A DNA stretch of 48,826 nt from Holosporales bacterium (GTDB taxonomy: Bacteria; Pseudomonadota; Alphaproteobacteria; Holosporales; Holosporaceae), in NCBI GenBank assembly GCA_947457385.1, contig CANGUX010000005.1, forward strand, positions 1 through 48,826. Direction: 5' to 3'. The notes beneath the pieces were generated by a model. It searched no databases and was not told the DNA's origin. It was given only the letters and a program-made list of their open reading frames with translations. Both the position numbers and the translations under genes were made by a program. Shown here piece after piece: positions 18,413 through 28,194 of this stretch (positions within the stretch are counted from its first letter, which is position 1; each line of letters begins with the position of its first letter).

Positions 18413-18958
18413 ATGTTAGACTCTGAAAATAAAAGAAAAACCATCACAGCAGCGTGGAAGGCCCTTGAACTAAAAAGTCCTTTGGGCCCTATGATCGCTG
18501 TGGCCGATGCAGAATCGCTCTATGGTTTGAGGTTTCGAGAGGGCCAGAAACACACGCCCACCATGATACGTTTTGTGCAGCAGGTCCCAATCATCCAAGC
18601 AAGGGAATCCAAGATTTTTGCGTTGCTTGAAGAAGAGCTGGCGCATTATTTTAAAGGTACCCTTCAATCTTTTAAAACCCCCATTCACTGTCTTGGCACC
18701 TCTTTCCAACATGCCGTTTGGCAAGCCTTACAAACCATTCCTTTTGGGATGACGTGCTCTTATAGCGCACTTGCGATCTCCATAGGATCCCCATCCTCTG
18801 TGCGTGCGGTGGCCAATGCCAATGGCGCGAACCCGCTTTCTATTCTTATGCCTTGCCATCGGGTGCTGTATAAAAATAGAGATCTAGGTGGATATGCCGC
18901 AGGAACAGATCGCAAACAGTGGCTTTTAGACCATGAGAAAAAGCATCAACGCTTTTAG
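18413..18958 (+). CDS. ogt: Methylated-DNA-protein-cysteine methyltransferase
   Basis: A 181-residue suicide DNA-repair protein that removes alkyl groups from O6-alkylguanine (and O4-alkylthymine) onto its own cysteine. The active-site motif PCHRVL is at about residues 146-151, preceded by VRAVANANGANPL. The preceding winged-helix region (FQHAVWQALQTIPFGMTCSYSALA) binds DNA. The short N-terminal domain is the Ogt rather than the Ada type, with no zinc-binding Ada domain. It may share a promoter with the csaA relic just upstream and converges on hscB, 26 bases away. Confidence 0.9.
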   Translation: MLDSENKRKTITAAWKALELKSPLGPMIAVADAESLYGLRFREGQKHTPTMIRFVQQVPIIQARESKIFALLEEELAHYFKGTLQSFKTPIHCLGTSFQHAVWQALQTIPFGMTCSYSALAISIGSPSSVRAVANANGANPLSILMPCHRVLYKNRDLGGYAAGTDRKQWLLDHEKKHQRF

Positions 18959-18984
18959 CGCAGTTTTTTAGTGCATTTGCTAAG

Positions 18985-19386
18985 TTAGCTCTTATGAGCT
19001 GTGCGCATGACATAACATAGCTTCCAATAGGCCATTGCGATAGATGCTTCTTTTTGCGTTTTAAAAGCACGAGAACATTCTTCTAGGGTTTCCTCTAAAG
19101 GCCATGAGGGCTCTTCTAAAAGGCTCTCTAAAAAAGCAGGAGAAGCCACCGGAGGCCACATACCTAAGGTTTTCATCAAACATTCAGCACGCATTTTGGG
19201 ACACTTTAAAGTTTGATAGGCTTGATTCAGCTGTGCCGATAGGCGTTGTGACCCTTGTTTGGCCAGCCAAGAGATTTGCATGTCCGGATGACATTGTGTT
19301 TGTGCCTCTTGAAATCGTTGGTCCAGTTCTGGATGTGAAAGGTCAAAAGAGGGATTTAACCCCAAAAGCAAGAAAGCATCGCACAT
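18985..19386 (-). CDS. hscB: HscB-like J-domain co-chaperone for Fe-S cluster assembly
   Basis: HscB delivers the IscU scaffold to the HscA chaperone. From this start it has 133 residues. The J-domain opens with AFLLLGLNPSFDL and contains the diagnostic HPD tripeptide (TQCHPDM); RLSAQLNQAYQTLKCPKMRAE follows, as in HscB. The C-terminal IscU-binding helices are shorter than in the E. coli protein of about 171 residues. An upstream in-frame ATG at 19494 would add 36 residues that do not resemble HscB, and neither start has a clear ribosome site. The usual neighbours iscU, hscA and fdx are missing. Confidence 0.8.
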   Translation of the reverse strand: MCDAFLLLGLNPSFDLSHPELDQRFQEAQTQCHPDMQISWLAKQGSQRLSAQLNQAYQTLKCPKMRAECLMKTLGMWPPVASPAFLESLLEEPSWPLEETLEECSRAFKTQKEASIAMAYWKLCYVMRTAHKS

Positions 19387-19548
19387 GGCGCTATGGGTAA
19401 AAAAACAACCTTTTGATTTTCCCAGAAATACCCATAAAGATCCATAAGGAAATGCGAGAGAAGTTCTTGAACATAGCCTAAGGTGTAGATTCATAAAGGG
19501 TGCTTGCGCTATGCTGGTGCAAATGTCCTTAGAATAAGAAGATTATTG

Positions 19549-20184
19549 ATGATCACAAATATGCTGGTGCCCATGGTCATAGAACAAAGCGGGCGAGGCG
19601 AACGCGCATTTGATATTTTTTCGCGTCTTTTAAAAGAGCGGATTATTTTTTTCACAGGACCTGTCGATGATGGTGTGGCTTCTCTGATTTGTGCCCAGTT
19701 GTTGTTTTTAGAGTCAGAGAATCCTCACAAAGATATTTTCCTATACGTGAACTCTCCTGGGGGGGGTGTTACGGCAGGTCTGAGTATTTATGACACCATG
19801 AATTATATCAAACCTGAAGTGGTCACTGTGTGTATGGGGCAAGCCGCTTCTATGGGTGCTTTTTTGTTATGCAGTGGGACAAAGGGCAAACGATACAGCT
19901 TGCCCAATGCGCGGATTATGATCCATCAACCTTTAGGTGGGGTTCGAGGTCAAGCCAGTGACATTGAAATTCACGCCAAAGAAATTTTAGATACGCGTGC
20001 ACGATTAAATGCAATCCTGGCATTACGTACAGGGCAACCCCTTGCGGTCATTGAAGAAGCGACGGATCGAGATCAGTTTTTTTCGCCGGAACAAGCGGCT
20101 GAATTTGGATTAATTGACCGTGTTATTTATTCGCGAGAGGATTTATCTGGCCTTCCAGAAGGAATTTTGCCCTCAAACACGTAA
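19549..20184 (+). CDS. clpP: ATP-dependent Clp protease proteolytic subunit
   Basis: A 211-residue serine peptidase that forms a 14-mer and degrades proteins fed by ClpX or ClpA. The catalytic serine lies in [10 protein letters not shown], the histidine in MIHQPLGG, and the Asp a little further on in the ILDTRARLN helix region. The start fits AAGAAG upstream and the family start [20 protein letters not shown]; an ATG at 19504 adds 15 non-conserved residues. clpX and lon do not follow. It converges on ftsK with only five bases between the stop codons. Confidence 0.95.
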   Translation: MITNMLVPMVIEQSGRGERAFDIFSRLLKERIIFFTGPVDDGVASLICAQLLFLESENPHKDIFLYVNSPGGGVTAGLSIYDTMNYIKPEVVTVCMGQAASMGAFLLCSGTKGKRYSLPNARIMIHQPLGGVRGQASDIEIHAKEILDTRARLNAILALRTGQPLAVIEEATDRDQFFSPEQAAEFGLIDRVIYSREDLSGLPEGILPSNT

Positions 20185-20189
20185 TGTTC

Positions 20190-22307
20190 TTATAAAATTT
20201 CACGTTTTCCAGCATGATTGGGGGGGGATACGACCCCCTCTTTTTCCATTTTTTCTACCAGACGAGCGGCCCTGTTGTACCCCAGCTGCAGTTGTCGTTG
20301 CAAATAGCTGGTGGAAATTTTTCCATCTCTACGCACAATCTCAAGGGCTTTTTGATAGAGCTCATAATCTTCACCGCTTCCTTCTTCAGAGTCATCCATA
20401 CTGAGCTCTTCTTCTCGTACGGTCATATCGATGTAAGAAGGTTCTCCTAAACTTTTCAAAAAAGTGACGACATTTTCAATTTCTTGATCGCTGACAAAAG
20501 GGCCATGGACACGGGTTAATCGTCCCCCCGAAGCCATATACAGCATATCTCCCTGCCCTAAAAGATGTTCAGCACCTTGTTCGTTAAAAATCGTGCGACT
20601 GTCAATTTTTGAGGTGACTTGAAAACTAATGCGTGTGGGGAAATTGGCTTTGATGGTCCCTGTAATCACATCGACAGAAGGACGCTGGGTGGCCATGATC
20701 AAGTGAATGCCTGCAGCACGTGCCATTTGGGCAAGACGTTGTACTACGATTTCCAGTTCCTTTCCTGCCACCAACATCAGGTCTGCCATTTCGTCTACGA
20801 CGATGACGATAAATGGCAAAGCATCTAACTGTAGTACCTGATTTTCCCAAATAGGGCGTTGATGTTCATCAAATCCCACTTGAACGTGACGCACGATAGG
20901 CTCTTCTTGAATGCGCGCTTCTGTCACACGCGTGTTGTAGCCCAAAATATGACGCACTCCCAATTGCGACATTAAGCGATAACGATTTTCCATTTCTTGC
21001 ACGACCCATTTCAAGGTCATAATGGCTTTTTTGGGATCGGTAATAACAGGCGCCAATAAATGCGGAATCCCATCATAAACAGAAAGTTCCAGCATTTTAG
21101 GATCGATCATGATCAGTTTGCATTGCTCCGGCGAGAGTCGATACAATAGGGATAAAATCATGCTGTTAATGCCTACAGATTTCCCTGATCCCGTTGTACC
21201 GGCCACCAAAAGGTGAGGCATTTTGCTGAGATCCGCAATGACGGGCTTTCCACTGATATCTTTGCCCAATACAAGGGCAAGTTGTCCTTGACATTCTACA
21301 TATTCAGAAGAAGCGATCAGTTCTTTTAGGAACACCATTTCCCGATGAATATTGGATAATTCAATGCCCACAAGATTCTTGCCAGGAATCACGGCAACCC
21401 GCGCAGAAAGTGCACTCATCGATCGCGCGATATCATCAGCCAGAGCGATAATCCTGGAAGATTTCACCCCAGCTGCGGGTTCCAATTCATACAACGTGAC
21501 AATCGGTCCAGGGTTTGCCCTCAGCACTTCTCCCTTTACGCCAAAGTCATTCAGGACCCCTTGCAGTTGGTCGATATGCAATTCTTTGCGACGATCTGAT
21601 TTTTGACTGGCATGCTCTTTAAGCAATTCCAAAGAAGGCAAGACCACATTCATCTTGACTGGCTTCTCTGCTGCAACGGGTTGAGGCTGCTGTCTTATTT
21701 CTTTTTGAGGAAGAAGGGCCTCTTCTCTGCGCCATGGTTTTAGGGTCCAAGGTTTAAGCTTCCACAATAAGCCGCCTAACCCTATGGCCCCTAACATACA
21801 TCGAAAGACCCAAGGCGGAAGCGTTCGAAAAATCAGCACGGCCAGAGCATTGGGATATACCGTTAAAGAACTCGGTTGTATCAACCCTCCTACCAATGCC
21901 ACAAGAAAAGCCATTAATATCAAATGATAAATGGATTTTCTTTGAATGATGGCAATAAACAATAAAAAAAACAAAAAAGGAAATACAAACGCGCCTATTC
22001 CAAACCATTGAAAGAGGATGTCTGCCCCAAAAGCCCCCCAGGATCCCATCCAGTTTTGAATAGGTCCATCTATGGCAACATTCCCACAGGGATCCATGGG
22101 ATGGTAGGACATTAAAGCGATGATCCCCCCTATAGAAAAGATTAGAAAACATAAGCCTATGCCATCTACGATCATTTCTTTTAAGATTCTAAACAGCGTT
22201 CGAGAATAAACCAACGATGGACTATTTAATAATGTATTCTTTCTTAGGATATCGAAATTTCTAAGGATCGTCACGGCATGAAAAAAGACGATAGAGCATA
22301 GATCCAT
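20190..22307 (-). CDS. ftsK: DNA translocase FtsK
   Basis: A 705-residue division-site DNA pump that clears chromosome ends and activates XerCD at dif. Residues 45-180 hold about four membrane helices and anchor it at the septum. A short Pro/Gln-rich linker follows, then the motor with Walker A GTTGSGKS (370-377) and Walker B IVVDEMADLM. The C-terminal winged-helix gamma domain (ALEIVRRDGKISTSYLQRQLQLGYNRAARL) reads KOPS sequences. The linker is much shorter than in E. coli FtsK, as in many alphaproteobacteria. The start may be as late as Met45. It diverges from msbA. Confidence 0.95.
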   Translation of the reverse strand: MDLCSIVFFHAVTILRNFDILRKNTLLNSPSLVYSRTLFRILKEMIVDGIGLCFLIFSIGGIIALMSYHPMDPCGNVAIDGPIQNWMGSWGAFGADILFQWFGIGAFVFPFLFFLLFIAIIQRKSIYHLILMAFLVALVGGLIQPSSLTVYPNALAVLIFRTLPPWVFRCMLGAIGLGGLLWKLKPWTLKPWRREEALLPQKEIRQQPQPVAAEKPVKMNVVLPSLELLKEHASQKSDRRKELHIDQLQGVLNDFGVKGEVLRANPGPIVTLYELEPAAGVKSSRIIALADDIARSMSALSARVAVIPGKNLVGIELSNIHREMVFLKELIASSEYVECQGQLALVLGKDISGKPVIADLSKMPHLLVAGTTGSGKSVGINSMILSLLYRLSPEQCKLIMIDPKMLELSVYDGIPHLLAPVITDPKKAIMTLKWVVQEMENRYRLMSQLGVRHILGYNTRVTEARIQEEPIVRHVQVGFDEHQRPIWENQVLQLDALPFIVIVVDEMADLMLVAGKELEIVVQRLAQMARAAGIHLIMATQRPSVDVITGTIKANFPTRISFQVTSKIDSRTIFNEQGAEHLLGQGDMLYMASGGRLTRVHGPFVSDQEIENVVTFLKSLGEPSYIDMTVREEELSMDDSEEGSGEDYELYQKALEIVRRDGKISTSYLQRQLQLGYNRAARLVEKMEKEGVVSPPNHAGKREIL

Positions 22308-22384
22308 TGATTTGAATCAATGGCCTTTAGGGATAAAGGATGATGAACCCTTAAAAGCATGGCTATTTTTCTGAAAAGAACGCC

Positions 22385-24214
22385 ATGATAGGATTAATAA
22401 CAAAACAAATGTTGAGAAGGGTTATGTTTTTTCGTTCTATGTGGGGTAAACGTTGGAGCCGTGCATCGTCGTGGAATCTCATGAAAAAACTGATTCAACC
22501 TCATCTTGCACCTCAAGCTTCTCTTTTGATCTTAGGGGGAGCGTGCATGGTGATTACAGCGTTGACAACGGCCGTCCTTTCTACCACCTTAAAACCCATT
22601 TTTGATGATATTTTCATTGGACATCGACGAGAGCTCCTCCAAATGGTTGCTGTGGGTGTTCTAGTAGTCTTTGTGTTAAAAGGTCTTTCAGAATATGGCG
22701 CTGCCTTATGCGCTGAAATTGCGGGACAAAATATGATTATTTCCTTGCAAAAAAAGCTTTTTTCTCATTTGGTGTTTCTGGATCTCGCTTTTTTCCGAGC
22801 GCGTCATGAGGGGCACGTCACGTCACTGCTGCTTCATGATGTGCGTACCCTTAAAGCTTCGGTGCTGCAGACTTTAAATGGCTTTTTAAAAGAAGGGGTT
22901 ACGGTCATGGCCTTGCTATTTGTGATTTTTAGGGAGAACGCAAAGCTTGCCTCCATTGCCTTAGGGGGGTTCCCCTTAATTTTATTTTTATTGGTGTCAT
23001 GCGGTCGAAATATTCGAAAAATTTCCTGGGATCTCTCCCTTGAAACCGCCTCTTTGCATACGTTTTTTCAGCAGATTTTTCAAAACATCACCTTGGTTAA
23101 AGCTTCCCATACCGAGGTGCAAGAAATGGAATCTCTAGAGATGCGTTTAGAAAAAATGTCTCAGCATGTGGTGAAAACAGGCCGCATCCGCGCTCTCATT
23201 CATCCCATTATGGAAATTTTAGGGGGCCTTGCCATCGTCATGGTATTGGTCCAAGCTAGCCTCCAAGTCATCAAAGGAAGGCAAACCACTGGATCTTTTT
23301 TAACTTTTATTACGGCCTTGCTTTTTATTTACAGGCCCATGAAAAACATCATTCATTTAAACACCCAATTGCAAGAGGGATTGGCTGCGGCTGAGCGCAT
23401 TCAGAGTGTTCTTGAAACAGAAGAAACCATCGAAAAGCAAGCGCGCCTGCCTCTGATGATTGTATCTCATTCTTCCCAAATCTTTCGCGGAGATATACGT
23501 TTTGAGCATGTGACATTTGGCTATGACACCCACTCCTCTGTATTGCAAGATGTTTCATGTTCTTTTGAAGGAGGCAAAAGACTGGCTTTAGTGGGGCCAA
23601 GTGGTTCTGGTAAAACAACGCTGTTTCATCTGTTGTTGCGCTTTTATCGTCCTCAACAGGGGAAAATTTTGTGGGGGGGCATTGATATTGCCACCATGAA
23701 TCTCTTGGAACTGCGTAAACATATTGCTTTTGTCAGTCAAGATATCGTCTTGTTTGATGAATCTGTGGCCAACAACATTCGTTACGGCATGAATGCAACA
23801 GAAGAAGAGGTGCGTCAAGCAGCACATTTGGCCTTTGCCGATGAATTCATCGAAACGTTGCCCCAGCAATACGAAGCGAGAATAGGAGCTAATGGGGTTA
23901 AATTATCCGGAGGCCAAAGACAACGTCTTGCCTTAGCGCGTGCGTTTTTAAGGAATGCACCACTCCTTTTATTGGATGAAGCTACCTCTTCTTTAGATGC
24001 TGTTTCAGAAGGAAAAATCCGTCAAGCCACAGAACGTCTAAGCCAAGAACGAACGGTTTTGATCATTGCACACCGGTTTTCCACCATTGAAAAAGCAGAT
24101 AAAATTTTTGTCATGAGCAAAGGAGGGATTCTTGAACAAGGAACCCATGAGCAATTGATAGAACAACAAGGACTCTATGAACGCATGGCCTTGTTTGGCA
24201 CATCTGTAGCGTAG
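22385..24214 (+). CDS. msbA: Lipid A export ABC transporter MsbA (ABC exporter half-transporter)
   Basis: A 609-residue membrane-fused ABC protein, functional as a homodimer, which flips lipid A-core across the inner membrane. Six helices lie within about residues 45-330. The nucleotide-binding domain has Walker A LVGPSGSGKTTLF (about 400-412), signature LSGGQRQRLALARA, Walker B LLLLDEATSSLD, and the H-loop IAHRFST. Several in-frame ATGs occur in the first 33 codons, so the exact start is uncertain. The envelope context (lptAB, mraY and waaA in the same window) supports MsbA, but other exporter substrates remain possible. Confidence 0.85.
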   Translation: MIGLITKQMLRRVMFFRSMWGKRWSRASSWNLMKKLIQPHLAPQASLLILGGACMVITALTTAVLSTTLKPIFDDIFIGHRRELLQMVAVGVLVVFVLKGLSEYGAALCAEIAGQNMIISLQKKLFSHLVFLDLAFFRARHEGHVTSLLLHDVRTLKASVLQTLNGFLKEGVTVMALLFVIFRENAKLASIALGGFPLILFLLVSCGRNIRKISWDLSLETASLHTFFQQIFQNITLVKASHTEVQEMESLEMRLEKMSQHVVKTGRIRALIHPIMEILGGLAIVMVLVQASLQVIKGRQTTGSFLTFITALLFIYRPMKNIIHLNTQLQEGLAAAERIQSVLETEETIEKQARLPLMIVSHSSQIFRGDIRFEHVTFGYDTHSSVLQDVSCSFEGGKRLALVGPSGSGKTTLFHLLLRFYRPQQGKILWGGIDIATMNLLELRKHIAFVSQDIVLFDESVANNIRYGMNATEEEVRQAAHLAFADEFIETLPQQYEARIGANGVKLSGGQRQRLALARAFLRNAPLLLLDEATSSLDAVSEGKIRQATERLSQERTVLIIAHRFSTIEKADKIFVMSKGGILEQGTHEQLIEQQGLYERMALFGTSVA

Positions 24215-24290
24215 TATTTGTTTTGTTGACTATCACTATAGATTTAATTAATTTATTAATTTTACGGAATTTTATTACAAAAAATATAGC

Positions 24291-24641
24291 ATGAAAAATA
24301 ATAATGCATTCAATCAAGTGATTATGATGTCACAGACCCCTCATCAACAAACCCTTACACGTGTACGGATCAAAGAAGCTTTTTTCCAAAAATTGGACCT
24401 TAACCTAAAGGACGCAGGGACTATTTTAGAAGCTATTTTAGACGAACTCGTCCATGGCATCACGCGTGGGGAATATTTAAAGATTATATCTTTCGGCACT
24501 TTTTTGGTGCACCAGAAAAAAGCAAGAATTGGAAGAAATCCAAAAACCAAAAAAGAAGCCCTTATTTCTCCTAGAAAAAGCGTTAGTTTTCGATCTTCTA
24601 TGGCCCTGCGTCGTCGCGTAGATCCATTGGGTTCGTCTTGA
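24291..24641 (+). CDS. ihfA: Integration host factor alpha subunit (HU/IHF family)
   Basis: A 116-residue DNA-bending protein. It has the HU/IHF beta-arm motif IGRNPKT followed by EALISPRKSVSFRSS, and ISPR is closer to IhfA than to HU or IhfB. The N-terminal helices (RVRIKEAFFQKLDLNLKDAGTI) fit the family. Family members usually start close to LTR, so the true start may be Met12 or Met13 (24324 or 24327) rather than 24291, which would leave about 104 residues. It acts with IhfB in recombination, replication and promoter architecture. Confidence 0.85.
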   Translation: MKNNNAFNQVIMMSQTPHQQTLTRVRIKEAFFQKLDLNLKDAGTILEAILDELVHGITRGEYLKIISFGTFLVHQKKARIGRNPKTKKEALISPRKSVSFRSSMALRRRVDPLGSS

Positions 24642-24739
24642 ACCTAGGGATTAAAATCTTGGCATCGTAGACCTCTAGACCCTTGTTCTGAGAGGAATGC
24701 CCTTATAGGATAAGAAGTGACAATCGTGGAATTTAGATT

Positions 24740-25819
24740 ATGCTGTATTGGTTGAGTCAATTTTCATCTCAATTTTCTTTTTTTAATTTATTTCGATATA
24801 TTACATTTCGTTCTATGGGGGCTTTGATTACAGGCTTTTGCTTGGTTTTTTTATGGATGCCTTCGTTTATTGCCTGGATGCGAAAACAAGGAGAGCATCC
24901 CATTCGATTGGATGGGCCTGCCCAACACCTTGTGACCAAAAAGGGGACCCCCAGCATGGGGGGGGCTCTGATGGGTGTGGCTTTTATGGTTGCCCTATTA
25001 TGTTGGGCAGATTTAGGTAATCAGTACGTATGGATTTCTAGTTTTGTTTTTTTAGGCTTGGGCTTTTTGGGGGCAGTAGACGATCGTTTAAAAGTCACGC
25101 GAAAAAACCCAAAGGGCGTTTCTGGCAAGGCAAAAATATTCTATCAAATCGTCATTGCCTGCATTGCATTAACCGCCCTGTGGATGGTAGAACCAGATAC
25201 CTTAAAAGGCACTGTTTTTTTTCCTTTTTTAAAACATCTCACCCTTCCATTGGGATATTTTTATTTTTTTTGGGGCATTGGAGTAATCGTTGGAGCTTCT
25301 AATGCGGTGAATTTAACCGATGGATTAGATGGCCTGGCCATAGGACCCGTCATGATTTCATGTATGGTATTTGCCTGTATGGCCTATGTCATTGGTCATG
25401 CAGGCTTTGCACAGTATTTGCAATTCCCCTTCATTCCTCAAGCAGGGGAATTAATGGTGCCATGCTGTGCGCTAGTGGGGGCAGGATTGGGATTTCTTTG
25501 GTACAATGCACCCCCGGCGACCATCATGATGGGGGATGTTGGGGCTTTAGCTTTAGGTGGATTTTTAGGCATCATCAGCTTGATGATCAAACAAGAGCTT
25601 CTTTTAGTATTGGTCGGTGGCGTTTTTGTGATAGAAGCGCTTTCGGTAATGATGCAAGTTTTGATTTATAAAAAAACAGGGCAACGCCTCTTTTTAATGG
25701 CTCCGATTCATCATCACTTTGAAAAAAAAGGATGGTCTGAATCCACCGTTGTCATCCGTTTTTGGATTATATCAGCATTATTAGGGTTATTGGCGCTTTC
25801 TTCTTTGAAATTGCGATAA
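24740..25819 (+). CDS. mraY: Phospho-N-acetylmuramoyl-pentapeptide transferase
   Basis: A 359-residue integral membrane enzyme making lipid I from UDP-MurNAc-pentapeptide and undecaprenyl phosphate. It has about ten helices and the catalytic motifs: DDRLK near residue 114, NAVNLTDGLDGLA near 188, MGDVGALALGG, and APIHHHFEKKGW near 317. It has left the dcw (mur/fts) cluster, where mraY usually lies between murF and murD. Instead its stop overlaps the start of lptA (TAATG), coupling peptidoglycan and LPS-export genes. Confidence 0.96.
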   Translation: MLYWLSQFSSQFSFFNLFRYITFRSMGALITGFCLVFLWMPSFIAWMRKQGEHPIRLDGPAQHLVTKKGTPSMGGALMGVAFMVALLCWADLGNQYVWISSFVFLGLGFLGAVDDRLKVTRKNPKGVSGKAKIFYQIVIACIALTALWMVEPDTLKGTVFFPFLKHLTLPLGYFYFFWGIGVIVGASNAVNLTDGLDGLAIGPVMISCMVFACMAYVIGHAGFAQYLQFPFIPQAGELMVPCCALVGAGLGFLWYNAPPATIMMGDVGALALGGFLGIISLMIKQELLLVLVGGVFVIEALSVMMQVLIYKKTGQRLFLMAPIHHHFEKKGWSESTVVIRFWIISALLGLLALSSLKLR

Positions 25820-26691
25820 TGAAAAACCTATGGAATCTATGGATTTTCTTGGGGTTTGTTTTAAATCTTGTGTACGCAAGTCCAGAAAATCCAGAATCTT
25901 TTGAAGTATCCGCACAACAGTCTATCGAATGTCACGATAAGGAACACGTATGCAGAGCCGTAGGGGCAGCCTGTGCTAAAAAAGGGAAGGTCACCTTGTG
26001 TGCAGATACCATCAACGTGTATTACAGCGTACAAGACAAAAAACGCACCATAGAAAAAATCCAAGCCATTGGGCATGCTAAATTGGAAGATCCCTCTGGC
26101 GTTGTTTCCGGAGAGCACCTGGAATATTGGGTGAAATCCCAGATTTTAGAGGTAACTGGGCCTAAAAATATTTTAAAAACCCCGCGTTTCAGCTTAACCT
26201 CCACAAAAAAAATTCGCTATTGCCATTTAACCCACCAAGGAGAAGCTTGGCGCGCCCATTGGGAGCAAGAAGGCTCTTCTATGGCAGCAGATTGGTTGCA
26301 GGCGAACTTTACCCCCATTGATGCCTTGCAGAAAGAACATAACGCCTTTAAAGATTTGCCCTCTCTTGGTAGCCATGGTCATCTTGAATTACACAGCATA
26401 AAGGCCAAAGGACATGTCAAAATCGTCGGGAAAAAATCAAGCATGGGGAGAGCAGATGAGGGATACTATGACGCTTGCACCCAAAAAATTCAGGTGAGGG
26501 GGAATGTTTCTTTGATGCAAGAGACCCATTTTGCAAAAGGAGAAACAGGCGTCTTTGATCTTCAAACCCATTGTGCGTACTTAGAAGGGCAGGGCACAAA
26601 ACGGGTTCAATTGCTTTTAAATCCACAAACCATGAATCGATTGAAGCGTGGACCAAAAGCTGTAAAACAGCATTCAGGAGAAGCATTGTGA
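25819..26691 (+). CDS. lptA: LptA/OstA-type periplasmic LPS-transport protein
   Basis: A 290-residue exported protein; LptA chains bridge LptC and LptD to carry lipopolysaccharide through the periplasm. The signal peptide is MKNLWNLWIFLGFVLNLVYA. OstA-type beta-jellyroll repeats are readable in KVTLCADTINVYYS through GVVSGEHLEYWVKSQ, and again in IKAKGHVKIVG through HFAKGETGVFDL. It is longer than E. coli LptA (about 185 residues). The longer frame starting at 25762 is rejected because the ATG at 25819 overlaps the mraY stop and begins the signal peptide. lptB follows with another one-base overlap. lptC is not adjacent. Confidence 0.85.
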   Translation: MKNLWNLWIFLGFVLNLVYASPENPESFEVSAQQSIECHDKEHVCRAVGAACAKKGKVTLCADTINVYYSVQDKKRTIEKIQAIGHAKLEDPSGVVSGEHLEYWVKSQILEVTGPKNILKTPRFSLTSTKKIRYCHLTHQGEAWRAHWEQEGSSMAADWLQANFTPIDALQKEHNAFKDLPSLGSHGHLELHSIKAKGHVKIVGKKSSMGRADEGYYDACTQKIQVRGNVSLMQETHFAKGETGVFDLQTHCAYLEGQGTKRVQLLLNPQTMNRLKRGPKAVKQHSGEAL

Positions 26692-27407
26692 TGTTTTATG
26701 GAGAAGGTCTAAATAAAAGCTTTAAGAAAAAAGAAGTGGTGCATCATGTCAATCTTTCCTTAACAACTGGGGAAGTGGTTGGATTGTTTGGTCCCAATGG
26801 GGCAGGAAAAACCACCTGCTTTAGGATGATGGCAGGCTTATTAAAGCCCGATAAAGGAAAGATTTTTTTGGGCAAGCAAGAGGTGACCTCTTGGCCTTTG
26901 TATCAAAAAGCGCGCTGTGGGTTACGTTATTTGCCGCAAGATACATCTATTTTCAGGGGATTATCGGTTCAGGAAAATATCCTAGCTGTCTTAGAGGTGT
27001 TAGAACCAGATGAAGCACAACGTCGTGTGCAACTCAGCGGCCTTTTGGATGAATTAGGATTGCAAGAGCGCAGACATGCTTCTGCCTTGGTTTTATCAGG
27101 AGGAGAACGTCGACGTGTCGAAATTGCCCGTGCTTTGGTGGGAAACCCTAAATTTTTACTGCTAGATGAACCTTTGGCCGGGATTGACCCCAAAACCATA
27201 GAAGAACTGGGACTGCTCATTCGTCGATTGGCTCGGCAAGACATTGGCATTCTTGTGACAGATCATAATGTCAAAGATATGTTGCGTATTGTCGATCGTG
27301 CTTATGTTATGTACGAAGGGTCTATTTTAGAAGAGGGATCTCCTCAAAAAATTGCAAACAATCCCTTGGTGCGCTCTATCTATTTAGGTGAATCTTTTAT
27401 CTTATAA
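26691..27407 (+). CDS. lptB: LPS export ABC transporter ATPase LptB
   Basis: A 238-residue cytoplasmic ATPase powering LPS extraction with LptF/LptG. Walker A GPNGAGKTT is at about residues 38-46, the signature LSGGERRRVEIARAL at about 140-154, and Walker B LLLDEPLAGIDP follows, then the H-loop VTDHNVKDML. ERRRVEIARAL and the PLAGIDP form are typical of LptB. The ATG overlaps the lptA stop (TGATG). The longer frame from 26571 lies inside lptA and is rejected. lptF and lptG are elsewhere. Confidence 0.95.
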   Translation: MFYGEGLNKSFKKKEVVHHVNLSLTTGEVVGLFGPNGAGKTTCFRMMAGLLKPDKGKIFLGKQEVTSWPLYQKARCGLRYLPQDTSIFRGLSVQENILAVLEVLEPDEAQRRVQLSGLLDELGLQERRHASALVLSGGERRRVEIARALVGNPKFLLLDEPLAGIDPKTIEELGLLIRRLARQDIGILVTDHNVKDMLRIVDRAYVMYEGSILEEGSPQKIANNPLVRSIYLGESFIL

Positions 27408-27483
27408 TCCACATGCAACTTATTTTTTAAAGGAGGGCTAACCCATGGTATGCCCATCCCCATAGTTCCAAACCAGACTGAGA

Positions 27484-27942
27484 TTATACCGCCGCAGCTG
27501 TTGGGTGCTGATACACACGTGAACGCGCTTGTCCTAATCCATTTGATTTAGCCAATGTGCTTCTTTTGCGAGCATAGTTTGGGGCAACCATAGGATAATC
27601 GATGGAAAGACCCCAACGTTCGCGATATTGTTCTGGGGTAAGACCATAAGATGTTCTGAGGTGACGTTTGAGCATTTTAAGACGCTTGCCATCTTCCAGA
27701 CAGATCAAAAAATCGGGAGTAATGGATTTATCTGCTTCTACAGCAGGTTGTGCTGCATTGCGAATATGTGCTGTATTTTGCAAGCTTGTAAGTGCACAAA
27801 AGACTTGATGGATAAAAGAGGTGACTTCTTGTGGCTCTAGCGTATGGTGGCCTACATAAGAGGCTACAATTCTACTGAGTGCTTCTAGCACTTGCTCTTT
27901 CTCTTTGTTTGACTCTTTATTTTCCCAAAGTCGGTTATTCAT
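27484..27942 (-). CDS. Ros/MucR-family transcriptional regulator
   Basis: A 152-residue DNA-binding protein of the alphaproteobacterial MucR/Ros family, which controls surface polysaccharide, motility and host interaction genes elsewhere. The zinc-finger region reads ICLEDGKRLKMLKRHLRTSY, followed by GLTPEQYRERWGL and DYPMVAPNYARKRSTLAKSNGLGQ, all family hallmarks. The first Cys, Asp and first His of the finger are present; the position of the second His is Ser in RTSY, a substitution that may occur in the family. It is transcribed away from maeB. Targets cannot be read from the sequence. Confidence 0.9.
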   Translation of the reverse strand: MNNRLWENKESNKEKEQVLEALSRIVASYVGHHTLEPQEVTSFIHQVFCALTSLQNTAHIRNAAQPAVEADKSITPDFLICLEDGKRLKMLKRHLRTSYGLTPEQYRERWGLSIDYPMVAPNYARKRSTLAKSNGLGQARSRVYQHPTAAAV

Positions 27943-28194
27943 ATTCTTTCCTTTTATTACGGTTGTCCTAACACTGGATACACTATTTTGAATTCTAACG
28001 CAATAAAAACTTTCTTATTTTTCTCTTAACGTTTGATGAATAGGTTCAATTCCTTTAGTTTGCTTGGGAATTAAAGCTTTTTCTGTAATAAAGTTATTAG
28101 ACAATTTGGGGACATGAGACCTTAAAAGAAGGGGTTTCTTGTAAAAAATTCAAAAGCATACTATCATGAATAGGGCGTTTTTTAGGAGCTTACA

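Noticed and set aside
19511-19570. Repeated ATGCTGGTGC at 19511 and 19561 near the clpP start
   Set aside because: Ten-base match only, one copy inside the coding region; no sign of a duplicated start region.
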